DNA from: Diplodia intermedia
Lineage: Eukaryota > Ascomycota > Dothideomycetes > Botryosphaeriales > Botryosphaeriaceae
NCBI GenBank assembly: GCA_021495925.1
Contig: JAKEKT010000022.1
Span: 310,001 to 374,000, forward strand
DNA: 64,000 nt
Direction: 5' to 3'
Below are positions 44,256 through 55,635 of the stretch, piece by piece; the first letter of the stretch is position 1, and each line of letters begins with the position of its first letter. A program made the translations under genes and the position numbers. Below the pieces are notes generated by a model that worked only from the letters and a program-made list of their open reading frames with translations, did not search any database and was not told where the DNA came from.

Positions 44256-47200
44256 ATGTTCTGGCCCATTGGGAGCCCCAGAGTTTACGCCACCAGCCAG
44301 CGCCAACTGCCTCCAGAGCGTCGCATTATCTCCGACGACGGTGTCCACCACGAAGCGTCCCCCGCCGCCGTCAACGGCAAGCACCACGAGCCTCATCACG
44401 CCCGCGCTGCACAGCAGAAGCCCCCCGATGACACCGCTGAGCACGATGCCACGGTGACGCAAGGGCCGAACGGCTCCGCGCCGCACACGTCGACCGCAAC
44501 CAACGGCGACCTGCAAGGGACCGACGCGGAGACTGACATCGACGGCGACATCATCGCCCTGCGCGTCGCCCGCAGTGGCCAGTTGTTTGCCACCATCACA
44601 CACTCCACCTTGACCATCTGGCAGACAAAGGTGAGTCCACACCAGCCGCGTAGCCTCGCCTTGGTGCCGTCTGACGCATTAGCTGCAGCCCACAGCAGTA
44701 CTCGCCTCTGTGCTGCGCTCGTCCGCTTCCCTTAAAACCTACGGACCAAACGTATCTCTCCTGTTGCGCCCCGATTCGGCAATATTCGTCGTGCAGACAG
44801 CCTTGGGCTATCTCATCACATACTCGCTCGCCAGTGATCCCAGCTCTCGCGTCTACCGACAGCAGTTCGACCCTAATGCACATGGCCATTCGCGCCGCCA
44901 AAGCCTTTCCGGCAGCCGAATCCATGTTACCGGCGACAGATTTGCTGGTCCGGGCGAGGGCGGCGGCATTCAGGATGTTAGTGTCCGCTTCCGCATGGTA
45001 ATAAGAGTCGACGCTGGGATTGCGAAAGCCCTTGCTCTCGACGAGGAACTGGTTGTAGCGACGGCAAAGCCCGCCGCCATCCAGTGCATTCGATGGGCTC
45101 CGGACAGCCATGGAAACCAGACTAGCACTGAGCTGCTCAGCAAAATGTCCTGGCTCAGCAGGAAAACGACTGTGGTTGACATTGTGAACGATCGGCCCAT
45201 GAATTTGTATGCTTGGGTTATGAGTGACGGCAAGTCCTATGCTGTCCAGAGACTACCATCGAGCTCTGCCGACGCCCAAGCATCCAAGGCTCTGTTCAAA
45301 GGGTACTGCTTCCACGAGCCCGCGACAGAGGATACCTACGCTGTCAAGGCAGCAATCAATGCTCGCTTCTCCCTGGTAGCATTGGGCTGTGCGAACGGGG
45401 AGATACACGTGTACACAGCCAGGGATTACGATGGACATGTTCCTCTATCGCACAAGTTGCAGACTGGATTGACCTCGGCCTCGTCGGGAAAGCTGAATTT
45501 CCTGACATATTCCCCGGACGGATATTGCCTCTTTGCCGGCTACGAGAAGGGATGGATGATGTGGAGTGTCTACGGCAAGCCAGGCGCAAGCAGTTTCACA
45601 TCAACGCGCTTCATGTCTGAGAACAACGACGAGAGATGGCTGCTTAGCGCGCGCGACGGATTCTGGATTGGCGGCGGTTCCGAAATCCTTCTTCTTGGAC
45701 AGAATGACAATCGGCTGTGGCTCCTAGAGATGGCACGGAGTGCTGTCGCCGGTTGCTTCTCCTCTGCCAATGTGTCCAGATCTCTCCTCCAGACAAATGC
45801 TGGCTTCATGATTTACCGCGGGTACGACATGCCGGACTTGACGGCTATTTCCGCAGAGGTCTCGCTTTGGCATCACGTCCAAGTGCCTGCTCCGTATCTC
45901 GTCGATCAATGGCCCATACGGAGCGCAGTGATCTCGTCTGATGGGCGTTACGTGGCAGTGGCGGGCCGCCGCGGGCTCGCACACTACAGCGTCACTAGTG
46001 GAAGATGGAAGACATTCGATGACCCTGAGATGGAGAACGAGTTCACCGTCCGGGGCGGCATGTGTTGGCACCAGCATGTGTTGATAGCAGCCGTCGAGGC
46101 GGATGGCTCATACGAGGTAAGGGTCGTTGTGCGCCACATGCAGACATCAACTAATCCTGGCGCAGCTCCGTATCTATTCGCGCGAGAAAGAACTCGATAA
46201 CAACAAACTTATGCACAAGGAGCGGCTTCCTGCCCCCATTGTTCTGGTTGCACCGTCGGGAGATGACTCTCTATTGGTCTACACTTACGAGAACATCCTC
46301 TATCATTACATTATCAACGTTGCCAACTCGTCGGTCAGAATCATGCAGGTTGGACAGATCGCCCTTCATGGCATCATCCGGGCGCCTCCAAGAGTACGGG
46401 CTCTAAGCTGGATCCTGCCCGAAGATCAGCTCGGTAAGTCCTACGTGGGACCGAAAGCCTCTCGACCCCTGTGCTGACTAGAACCAGATCACGGCGATCC
46501 TTCGCAGGATGTTGCAGTCGCCACCATCTTGTTCCTGGTAGACGGCAAGCTTGTTCTTTTGCAGCCAACAACCACGGAGGAAGGGATGTTGAAATACGAA
46601 ATGCGCATCATAGCACAAAATGTGGAGTATTACGCACTCATGCGGGACCACCCGTCGTTCAAGATTGCGGATGACGAAGACTACCTGCCGCCCAGTCCCT
46701 CGGCTGCTCTGCCGAACAACAGCCTCCAAGGTCATGACTTGCGCGATTCCCTGTGGTACTTTGACGGGCAAGACATGAAACTTTGGACAGATGCGCAGGA
46801 CGTTCTGGTGTCGGCATCGATGGAGCTCGGCAGAGAGCTTCCGGCGACAGTCAGCATACCCGTTGACTTTTATCCTCTGTCGCCGTTGCTGAACAAGGGA
46901 ATTCTCTTCGGCGTTGAGTCAGACTTGGTGCAAAGACGGGACATCAGTTTCGCCTACTTTCGCTTTGCCACGAGGGTAAGTGATGGTGCCCAATGTACAT
47001 TGCGCAAGCTAACCAAATCAATCTAGACCCATCTCTTCCTCCCGCCGCTACTTCGACACCACTTGGCGCAGTACAACTCGCCTGCAGCGTTGCACCTGTC
47101 TCACCATTACCAGCATCTCCTGTACTTCCCGCATGCGCTGGAGATCTTGCTGCATGACGTGTTAGACGACGAGGTGGACACGTCCCCAACGCCGGAGCAA

Positions 47201-47839
47201 GCGCTTCTGCCAAGTGTCCTGTCCTTCCTCTCGTCGTTCCCGCAGTACCTCGACATTGTGGTGCAATGCACGCGCAAGACCGAAGTGCGATCGTGGCGCA
47301 CCTTGTTCGCTCATCTACCCCCGCCCCAAGAACTGTTCGAACAGTCTCTGCAGCGCGGCTCGTTGAAAACGGCGGGCGGCTACCTTCTCGTGCTGCACAC
47401 GTTCGAGGAGCTCAGCTCGAGCTCGCACCAGCTGATACGGCTGCTTCAGCGAGCCAAGCTTGAGCAGGACTGGGACATATGTAAGGAGCTCGCACGGTTC
47501 CTCATGGCGCTGGACGAGTCGGGAGAGACGCTCAGGGAAGCGCTGGAGATGGCGGAGCTCAAGTCGCCGACCGAAGGGGGGAGCAAACAGCCAGCGGCAG
47601 GCAGCTTCATGTTTGAAGAATCACGGCTTACGATCCCGCGCAACAACGGGAGGAACGGAGACAGCGGGGTCGGGGATATTGGCATCGGGATTGGCGGGAT
47701 CGACCTCGCAGCGGCATCCAACAGCAGCATGGGCAGCCGCAGTCCCGCGAGCGCGGTAACGAACGGCGATGGCGGGGCGTCGAGTGGTGCAGCGGCGACG
47801 GGCAGTAATGACGACTATTTCGCGTCAGGATTCGGCTAA
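44256..47839 (+). CDS. ric1: Ric1, subunit of the Ric1-Rgp1 exchange factor for Ypt6/Rab6
   Basis: Five exons (44256-44630, 44689-46116, 46166-46433, 46488-46975, 47027-47839) give 1123 residues, typical for the family. The start MFWPIGSPRVYAT is the Ric1 signature. The first half has WD40-like blades, for example DIIALRVARSGQLFATITHS and NFLTYSPDGYCLFAGYEKGW. The C-terminal Ric1 domain includes LFLPPLLRHHLAQYNSPAAL, YQHLLYFPHALEILLHDVL and LSSFPQYLDIVVQCTRKTEV, RSWRTLF. With Rgp1 it loads GTP on Ypt6 at the Golgi for endosome-to-Golgi retrieval. The tail is Gly-rich, with repeated GIGI units. All junctions keep phase. An N-terminal insert around residues 25-95 is low complexity. Confidence 0.93.
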
Positions 47840-48928
47840 TACAATAGTAGAAAGGAGTAATAATGATCAAGCGGTTTCGTCAACAAAAGACACCGGACCC
47901 TGATCTCCCACAGGAGACTCCGGCGGTGGACACGATGGCCGTTGAATGCTTGGGCGTGGGCTTGGCTCAGCTAGCCACAAATCACCGAGGAGATAAGCCT
48001 CGTCGGTGGATCGCGGATGACGGAATGGGCCAGGGGGACAGCGGCTCTGAGGTGGCTCTGGCAGTGATAAGCGGGCGCCGGTACGTAACCCATGTACCGG
48101 CGCGGACGAGGGCGCTTCGGCGTGGGAAAGGAAGACGCCCACCATGGGCGCTGATTGGACAGCAGGGCTTCGCTGGAGGGTGCCATATCCGGCACTTGTA
48201 CGCCCCACAGAGGTACAGGAACGGCGAAGCCGGCAGGGCCGTTTTTCCTTTTTCCCCCTCTCGTACGATGCACGCTCACGGCGGACGCCGGCGCGCAGCT
48301 CGAAGCTACGGGCGAAAAGACGCAGATGATGCAAGGCCATGCCTCAGGCCTCGGCGCGTGAGCTCTCAGTCTCAGGCAGTAAGCAGGCGGCCCCGCGTTC
48401 GGGCTAGCGGGCGGTGCAAGATGCTGACGGCGCTAGGGACGGGATTGGGCCGACAAGCGACGCGGTCTGGCATGCCCTCGTCCACCGCCGCAGTGCTTGT
48501 GCTGGGGGAAGGTGCGGTTCCACAGAGCGTAGGGCTCAGCACGGGCCCGGCACAGCCTGCGAGATGCAGCACTCAACACACCCTAGGCTGAGGCTTGACG
48601 TCTTTGCTCTGCTTTCACACCGACTCGCCCAAGACTAAGCGTGCACACAGCCTCCTCCCTGCACGCGCTCGTGGCACCGGCCCTGAGGCTACGGGCGTAC
48701 TTGGCCGGCTCTTATACATGGCGGCATCTTGCCACCCTACAGCACGCCGTCCCCGCACATGCTTCCCCATTACGCCCTGTGCTCCCACGTTTGATCGCCC
48801 GGCCCTCCCGCAGCAGAGGCTCAATCCGTTCCTCCACAGCCAAGACTGCACCGGAATATGAACAAACCCACCGCGCGCCTTCCACAGCCTGCGCAAAGCA
48901 CACCCCGCCTGTCCGCAAGTTAGAATCC
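47840..48928. other. 1.1-kb GC-rich intergenic region
   Basis: The spacer between two tandem genes. Frames are open on both strands but lack any domain-like sequence. The final 200 bp are C-rich and probably leader. Confidence 0.5.
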
Positions 48929-51075
48929 ATGGCGTGCTCCTCCGAGAGCCATCCCTCCATCCCCGCCGCCGCCCAGCAGCACCCCGCCATGGCCCTTCAA
49001 TTCACAACCCCCACCATGCCGCAGCCCACTTTCCCCTGGAGCTCGCCAGGTGAGCAGCCCGCAGTCCGCAGTCCGCAGCCGGACACGAAGCCCACGTTAC
49101 TAATGCCGCGCAAGACCCCTTTGCCATGCGCACTGCTCCTTCTGCGCCGCAAGCTCCACCGCCTACGTCGACACGCCGCCGCACCAGCAGCCGCACCTCG
49201 TCCAAATCGCCCAAGGACGATGACACCAACAACGGCTTCAAGTTCGTTACCGCCACCCGTCCGGACGAGTTCAAGAATCCCGAGTTGATGCGGACCGTGC
49301 GCTCGCATGTCATGTTTGGCGTCGTTGAGGGCCGGCAGCGCGTCACGCCCCGCGCCAAGAAGCCGTTGGCTGCTCCTGCTTCGACGAGCACCAGCTTTCC
49401 CGCTGCTCCCGCCCAGAAGAGAACTCCGACGCTGACGAGGGCCGACTCGGCTGCCGACTCCAACCCGGAAAACCCGCAGATCATGGCCAGGGAGGAGGCC
49501 CTGGACATCTTCCAAAGATATCGTGTCCCCAGGTCAACCGCGTCTTTGCCCGGTAGCACGCCGCGCAGCGACCAAGGTACCGATCCCGACAGCCCGGAAT
49601 CTCAACTATCAAGCCTGGTGAAGAGGCCCAAGAGGAGTTTCGTAGGCACCCCTCCGGCCGTCGAGCAGCAGCAGCAGCAGCCCGAGCAGACATTAGTCCA
49701 ACCGCCGCGGGGCGGCAGAAATTCGATAAATCCGCTTTTCAGCTCCGCCTTCCAGATTGTAGGCCCATTCGAGGCTTTCGCGACCCCGGCACCTTCTAAT
49801 CCTTTTGGTTCCCATGATCCGTTCCTGGCACTTCCGCAGCCAACCGCCAACATCGACATGCCACAGGTGAAATACTACTGTATGCATCATATCCCGCTAG
49901 GCTGGTGATTCCCCGCTGACTGTACCGCAGGCCATCTGTATTTCGGCACGCGAGGGATGGCGCGAGCATGGCTACCGCAGATGATCCAATCGCGCGAGTC
50001 GTTCCTCAGCACCCTCGCCATCGCCACCAGCCACCAGGATGCCATGGCCGGCATGACCGCCCCCACCATGCTCACCACCATGGTCCAAACCGAGGTGGTT
50101 CACCTCCTGCGCGAAGCCTTCAACGAGCGCTGGTACCGCATCAAGGACACCACCATCATGACCGTCGTCCAGCTCCTGTGTTCCGAACTCGTCAACTGCT
50201 CCGGCGCCGCCGACCGCCTCGTCTCGCACGAACGCGGCCTGCGCCAGCTCATCATCGAGCGCGGCGGCATCGACCGGCTCGGCCTCCAGGGGGAGCTGGC
50301 GGGCGTCGCCACGGCCATGGTCTATTCGTCGGCCATCTTCCGTGAGGGCGCGCCCGATGCAATGTTCTCCGAGTACGCCAACACGGTGCGTCCTTCGGTG
50401 TACAGTGACCGGCAGATCGTCCCCGAGTCGCCGCTGTTCTGCCCGCGCAAGCGCTTCGCCACGCTCGAGCGCAGCCGGCGCTGCGATGCCCGCATGCTGG
50501 AGCTGGTCGGGAAGATGAAGGAGCTGGTCGACCTGGTCGACAGCCCTCTCGAACAAAGCACCTGGGACACGGAGTCGTACAAGCGCGGCATCCTCGACTA
50601 CCTCCGGGGCTTGCCGCCGGCAGTGGCATTGCCCGTGCCGTCGACCGACGTCGGCCGCCAGGCCCGCTGGCGCTACGAGGCGTGCCGGCTCGCCGCCATC
50701 CTGCACGCGGAGAGCCTGGTCGGCCGACGGCCGCTGTCGACGTTGCCTCTGGAGGCCCGGTCCACGACGACGACGCCGCCGGTCTCGGAGCGCTCGACCG
50801 GAGACGCGCCCGAGGCGGTGTCGCTGGAGCGGCTGGTCGAGGCCGTCAAGCGGAGCGATTGCGGGTTCGCCGAGTGCTGGACCGACATGACGGGCTTGCT
50901 GTATTGGGTCACCCTCGTCGGCGGCGCGGCGGCGAGGAGCGAGGAGGAAGTGACGCGGCGCAGGTGGTTGACGGCGTTGAATGTGAGGTGCGCCATCGTG
51001 CTGGCGTTCGAGCATCGGAGTGCCGTGGTGGTGAGTTTGAGGAGGATGCAAGGGAGTATGGTGGGGAGGGGTTGA
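48929..51075 (+). CDS. fungal-specific transcription-factor-like protein without zinc cluster (Fungal_trans_2 type)
   Basis: Three exons (48929-49049, 49115-49879, 49931-51075) give 676 residues. A second in-frame ATG at 48989 would give 656 and is equally possible. The N-terminal part has FKFVTATRPDEFKNPELMRT followed by VRSHVMFGV, a block found in the fungal group often annotated as tachykinin family. These carry the C-terminal regulatory domain of Zn2Cys6 factors but no Cys6 cluster, and I see none here. Exon 3 holds the helical domain, with WLPQMIQSRESFLSTLAIAT, RIKDTTIMTVVQLLCSELV, HERGLRQLIIERGGIDRL and WTDMTGLLYWVTLVGGAAA. The donor of intron 2 must be at 49880 (GTATGC) for frame to continue. 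Target genes are unknown. A Gln run lies near residue 250. Confidence 0.78.
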
Positions 51076-51750
51076 GCGGGAGGGGGGGTTTGAATGAAAG
51101 TGGATTGGGAGGGGGAACATCCATGAGGAGGAAGAGGCTGTTCTTTCATCTCTAATGATGACATGTGGGTAATTGGTGATGGCTGGACTGGCGTTTGGAA
51201 TGAACCGATGTTTAGGTTCGGCAGGGAAACTGATACCACCAGAGCATGAGCTGCAACAGAGCAAGGAAGGAATAGTGGCTGGACCTTTTCTTTTCTTGCC
51301 TTGTCGTTGTTACGAAAGTACTTTATCTAACCAGTGGGCATTTGAGGCTGTCTCCTGGTATTCATTGGTTGCACAAAGAAAGCAAGTGTTTTACTTCTGT
51401 ACTTCTAACAACTACACGCTTTGATCAACTAGCTCTCGTTAATAAGGATTCCTGTGCTCGAGCCACTACAAAGCTCTTTGACGTCACCAGTTCGATCACA
51501 GCGTTTTTGTCAACATAGGATACGGCGATGCGATTGCTCATTTATGCTCCATGCTAGAGATGTGGATGTGTCTAAAGCTCTCGTGATGACGAGCCTGTCG
51601 GAAAGGAAAATCGTTCATAGCGTACAAAGCTGTGTCAAGGATAGGCTTGGGGTATGTATGTGTGTGTGTGCGGGAGGCCGTTGTGGTGAAGGGAGACGAT
51701 AGGTGCCTCGTAAAAGGAAGCTCAAGAGGAAACACAGGGTTCGAGCGGCA
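51076..51750. other. convergent intergenic region
   Basis: This holds the 3' flanks of two converging genes. A TG-rich microsatellite-like stretch lies at about 51655-51672. I see nothing else. Confidence 0.5.
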
Positions 51751-52162
51751 TCAACCGTGGGTGACCTTCCTGACGGTGCCGTCGTCGGCGACGTGGATGT
51801 TCAGGCTGGACAAGCCCATTGTCAGTCGTTTCTCATATGTATATGTATTCGTGTCAACGTACCGGTCGGGGTTGTGGTCGAGCGTCATGGCGTCGCCTTC
51901 CTTGAGGACGCGGTGGCTCTCCGGGAGGTCCTTCTTCGCGAAAGTCTGTCCAAGGCGGGTGCGTTAGCTCGGTTCACCCGCGATCTCTGCAGAGCTGAAG
52001 TGGACGTGGTGGGGCAGACATGGTGTGATGGTGGGGCGTGTGGAAGAGGGGATGGCCTACCATGTTGTCCGAAGCGTCACCAATCTTCTTGCCCACGAGG
52101 TGGTTGGTCCACTCCTCGGTCTTGTCGCCGGTGGAGTTGATGCCTGGGACTACGAGAGGCAT
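51751..52162 (-). CDS. peptidase inhibitor I78 family protein
   Basis: Three exons (52162-52061, 51945-51863, 51805-51751) give 79 residues. The order fits the I78 family (Aspergillus elastase inhibitor AFUEI type): MPLVVPGIN, WTNHLVGKKIGDASDNM, LPESHRVLKEGDAMTLDHNP, DRLNIHVADDGTVRKVTHG. Family members inhibit serine proteases such as elastase. There is no signal peptide, so this form is probably intracellular, as in many fungal paralogues. All three exons join in phase and the second intron splits the Arg codon. The identification is by pattern; activity is not shown. Confidence 0.85.
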
Positions 52163-52441
52163 GTTGGGCTGGCTGGTTGTTCGTTCGGTGGAGGGTTGGT
52201 CGGTAGTGTTGGAGAGGTCGACGTCTGTGCGTGGGTGGGTAGCGGCGTGCAGAGGGAGGCAGGGGGGCGGGTGGTTTATATGCGATTCCTATCTTTGCTG
52301 GCGCCGTCTGCTGGATGCGCTGGCTGATGGCTGACGACGAGCCGGACGGGAGCCGGAGCCCCGCATACGTCATGACGGTGCAGGTGGGGCACTACCTACT
52401 TCGCTACGCCGACGGAACCCGCGCCTTCCCCGCCATGCTCT

Positions 52442-54025
52442 TCACATGTCTTGTTCCAGCCGCCTGATCTTCCGCTCCATCCTCTCCATCCTCTCGTTGG
52501 TGCTGCTGCCCTGGCCCAGCCTCCCTTCCATTTCCATTCTGGTGACATGAGACCAGCAGAAGACGATTCTCTCCTTGACCGCGTCCACCTCCTTCTCCAT
52601 GCCCTTTACTTTGTTTCCAGTGACATCCACTGCAACCCTCTTCAGCTCCTCGTTCTCTCTCTCGAGCTGCTCGATTCTCCCAGTCGCTTGCTCGAGTTTG
52701 CCACACAGTGCTTGGACCTTGCCTTCCAGCGCCTTGGTTCTGCTGGCCTGCTGGGCCGTTTTCGCGCCATCTATCCTGGAAGTCTGATCCATGTCTCTGA
52801 TTTGCCTCCCGCTGGCGGCCTGGAGAGACAAGAGCTTCTTGTAAAGGATACCCAGCCCGTCCAGATCATTCTTCATCCTTTGATGCTCGTCAAACTGCGC
52901 CTTCCAGCGAGCGTTAGACTCCTTGGTCTCCTGGCTCATCATGGAGTGAAGCTGGTCGACCTTTTTGGCCTGCTCGTTGAGCTTCGCGTCGTGGGCGTCC
53001 CACCTCTGTGTCGCCACGCTAGCAAGGTCCTCGGCGCGCTTGATAGCTGAGGCGTCCTCAGACTCGCGATGCAGGAGATCTCTCATCTCCTCCTGCACAT
53101 CCTCTATCTTTGCATCAAGCCTGCCCACAGATTTCACCGCAGCAGATGTGTGCTCCTCCAAAAATCGCGTCCAGTCTGCGTTCTTCGTCTTCTCCACGTA
53201 GCACGAGATCTCTAGCAGCTCGATATCCTCGCGGCTCTTCTTGACCTGCTGCCTGAGACGCCCGACGCCGTGATCCGACCGAAAGTGGTCGTACAGCGCT
53301 TGCCGCTGCTGCTCTATCTTCTCCTCCACGCTCTCCACCCTTCCGCGTGCCTTGTGCTCGAAGCCGAGCAGCTTCGCCAGCATGTCGTTGTGCGTTCCCA
53401 GTACTCCATTCAACTCGCTGACAGCCTTTTTGTTGTCGTCGACAGCCTGAGTCAAGGTTTCGTGCTGGTGTTGCCGTTGCCGCCGCTCGAGCTCCTCTTC
53501 GTCCCAGGTCATGCTCATCTTCTCCTCGTCATCCTCATAGTCGAAAGTCGCGGGCGAGGCACGAAACAATTCGTCCCACTCCTCTGCATAGAGGACATGG
53601 TCGTCTGGGTATTGGTCTTCCGTCGCCGCCAAGCTGATGTCCCTCGCCAAAACCGCGGATGCGGCATCATCCTCTGGCTCCGAGGCCATTTCCGGCGCAG
53701 CTGATGTCGCGGTAGCGGTGCGATCCGACTCGGGCGATGCGTCGATTGGTTGATCTGCACTTTCTCCACTCTCTTCGGGTGTGTCGCCAACCGTGCTGGC
53801 TTCCGGGTCGGCGACTGGCTTCTCCTCCTTGTCCTCCTTTTCTTCTTGTTCTTGCAACCGCTCTTTAGGAAGCGGCTCTCTGAATGCGAGGAAATTCAGC
53901 ACCGCGCCGCCCAGGCCCAGATTGTTAGAGAGCAGTGCTGGCAGGCCGTTCCCCGTGCGACGAGGTTCCACTTGGTCGGTGAGCTCCACGCCTTCTTTGG
54001 CGTTTGCTGGATTGGTGTGCGACAT
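52442..54025 (-). CDS. coiled-coil protein of unknown function
   Basis: A single exon of 527 residues from ATG 54025. After a short N-terminal part with LLSNNLGLGGAVLNFLAFRE comes an acidic disordered stretch to about residue 165. From about 170 to the end the protein is almost continuous charged helix with heptad-like Leu/Val spacing, for example VESVEEKIEQQRQALYDHF, GRLDAKIEDVQEEMRDLL and QATGRIEQLERENEELKRV. It is probably an elongated coiled coil. I recognise no family. Absence of introns over 1.6 kb is unusual among its neighbours but occurs also in the UCS gene. Confidence 0.75.
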   Translation of the reverse strand: MSHTNPANAKEGVELTDQVEPRRTGNGLPALLSNNLGLGGAVLNFLAFREPLPKERLQEQEEKEDKEEKPVADPEASTVGDTPEESGESADQPIDASPESDRTATATSAAPEMASEPEDDAASAVLARDISLAATEDQYPDDHVLYAEEWDELFRASPATFDYEDDEEKMSMTWDEEELERRQRQHQHETLTQAVDDNKKAVSELNGVLGTHNDMLAKLLGFEHKARGRVESVEEKIEQQRQALYDHFRSDHGVGRLRQQVKKSREDIELLEISCYVEKTKNADWTRFLEEHTSAAVKSVGRLDAKIEDVQEEMRDLLHRESEDASAIKRAEDLASVATQRWDAHDAKLNEQAKKVDQLHSMMSQETKESNARWKAQFDEHQRMKNDLDGLGILYKKLLSLQAASGRQIRDMDQTSRIDGAKTAQQASRTKALEGKVQALCGKLEQATGRIEQLERENEELKRVAVDVTGNKVKGMEKEVDAVKERIVFCWSHVTRMEMEGRLGQGSSTNERMERMERKIRRLEQDM

Positions 54026-54586
54026 GGTGAGTTTTCCTGTTGGAAGACGTTTCGGCTCGCAGAAAATGAGAATCGAACTTTGCTGAGCGTGGAAGGTAAT
54101 TTATAGCCAGGTGTTCAGGGACTCCAATGTAGGGTAGCGAGGTTCGACTTTTGCCAGAAGAGGTGTTGGGTGCAATTGCCGATGCTGAACCATGGCTCAT
54201 GGGTCCCTTGATGTTTTTGGATGATGAGGTATTTTGTCCGTTGGGGAACTTGGTTCAAGGTGGGTCTTAGAAGACTTGGGCCTGCTTACATGGGCTATGT
54301 GATAAGGATGCGATATTTCTGTCCACGGATGGGCTCAATGCTTTACAACCCCACTTGGCGTACCAGGGTTCAACGAGATCCTTCTTTCCACCGGGGCAGT
54401 TGGAGCAAACATCCCAATGGGGTGCGACATTTTGAACTGCACAAGTGTGTTCAGACATGGAATTCAACTGCTCGCACACTTCATACCAGGCACATGAGGG
54501 TTTGTAATGATTGATTGAGTCTGTAGCTGTTTGTCTAGACAGTCGTCTCTTGCCCCATTTCACATCCACCGAGTCGGGTCTGTAGT
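54026..54586. other. intergenic with degraded repeat arms
   Basis: A 561-bp tandem spacer. Two stretches (54306-54360 and 54450-54472) resemble arms of the palindromic repeat family. No coding signal is visible. Confidence 0.45.
54306..54472 (+). repeat. degraded copy of the palindromic repeat family
   Basis: GGATGCGATATTTCTG and GGATGGGCTCAATGC, then TTACAACCCCACTTGGCG (54306-54360), match the outer arm of the 29.9-kb copy. TCAGACATGGAATTCAACTG (about 54451-54470) matches the inner arm start. Their order differs from the full copies, so the element looks rearranged or two relics overlap. Confidence 0.35.
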
Positions 54587-55635
54587 CTAGACGGTCTTCG
54601 CCTCACGTCCACCGAGCAGGACAAGCTCGGCTTCCCAGCCGACTGCCTCATCTCCCTCCAACTGCTTCTTCTTCTTCTCCTCAGCGGGAGAACCAGCGAC
54701 GGCGCAGGCCGAGTCGATCTGGCCCTCATCGTCCTCATCCTTCTTCTCGCCCTCACCCTCAGCAATGACAACTCCATCTTCCTGGCCGAAGATGATAGCC
54801 TCCGCACCGGCAGCTCTGACCTTGTCCACGCCCTCACCCTCAGCAATAGCGTTCGCCGCCTTCTCAACCTTGTCCACGAAGGCCTTCAACGCCGCCATGT
54901 CGTTCTCGTCGTTGTCGTCGTCGTCGTGATCACCATTGTCGGTCTCGGCGTCAGCAACGGCGTTGAAGCGGGCGCTGAAGCGGGCGCAGCGCCACAGCTC
55001 GACGATGCGTGGAGCCTTGCTCAAGAGGCGGCGAACCCTGAGCTCGCGCTCATAGTGAGCGCGCATCTCGCCCTCCTCGAACTCTTGGAGGAACTCTTCA
55101 ACGAGGCCGGCGTTGCTACGGCCGGGCATGATAGGCGGGAGCGAGTGGAGCATGTTGACTCCAACAGCAGGGATGCGTGGCTCCAGGCTGTCGTGGGGAG
55201 CCATCCGCTTGATCTTGTACTCGGCGCGGGCGCACTCGACGTGCGAGTGGTAGATCTGCAGGATCCTGCAAACAGTCGGAACGTCGGGCTGGTATTCGGC
55301 CTGGAAGTTAGCTGAAGGGAGGCTGGTTGATGGTTTGGATGGACAAGAGAGGGGCAGTGGTTGGCGTGAAGAAAGTGTGTGACTGGGTTGGGCGTGGGGA
55401 TGGAGAAGAACGAGATCTTTTTGCTTACCATGAGGTCATGGAACATGTCTTCAATCAGTTGGAGGAGGCTGCCGAGCTTGGCGATCTTGTTGTTGGCCTC
55501 CATCTTCTCACGGTAAAGGTTGTCGGCGACCCAGACGTTGCTTTCGATGACGGTTGCTTGCGGCTTCCAGTGGAAGTGATCGCTCTCTTCGTTCGGGTTC
55601 TCTCCGAACTCTCCGTAATCGCTGACCAAAGCCAT
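54587..55635 (-). CDS. acidic protein of unknown function
   Basis: Two exons (55635-55429, 55300-54587) give 306 residues. The N-terminal 200 residues look folded and helical, with SNVWVADNLYREKMEANNKI, LQLIEDMFHDLMAEYQPDVP, CRILQIYHSHVECARAEYKI and NAGLVEEFLQEFEEGEMRAH. The rest is acidic and low complexity (DHDDDDNDEND) with a Lys run EEKKKKQLEG. No signal peptide, membrane segment or known motif is seen. The exon junction is in phase 0 with acceptor TTCCAG. I do not recognise the family. Confidence 0.7.

Noticed and set aside
49972..51264. Minus-strand open frame of 430 codons
   Set aside because: Antisense to exon 3 of the fungal regulator. The sequence is Arg/His/Pro-rich without any domain; high GC keeps it open.
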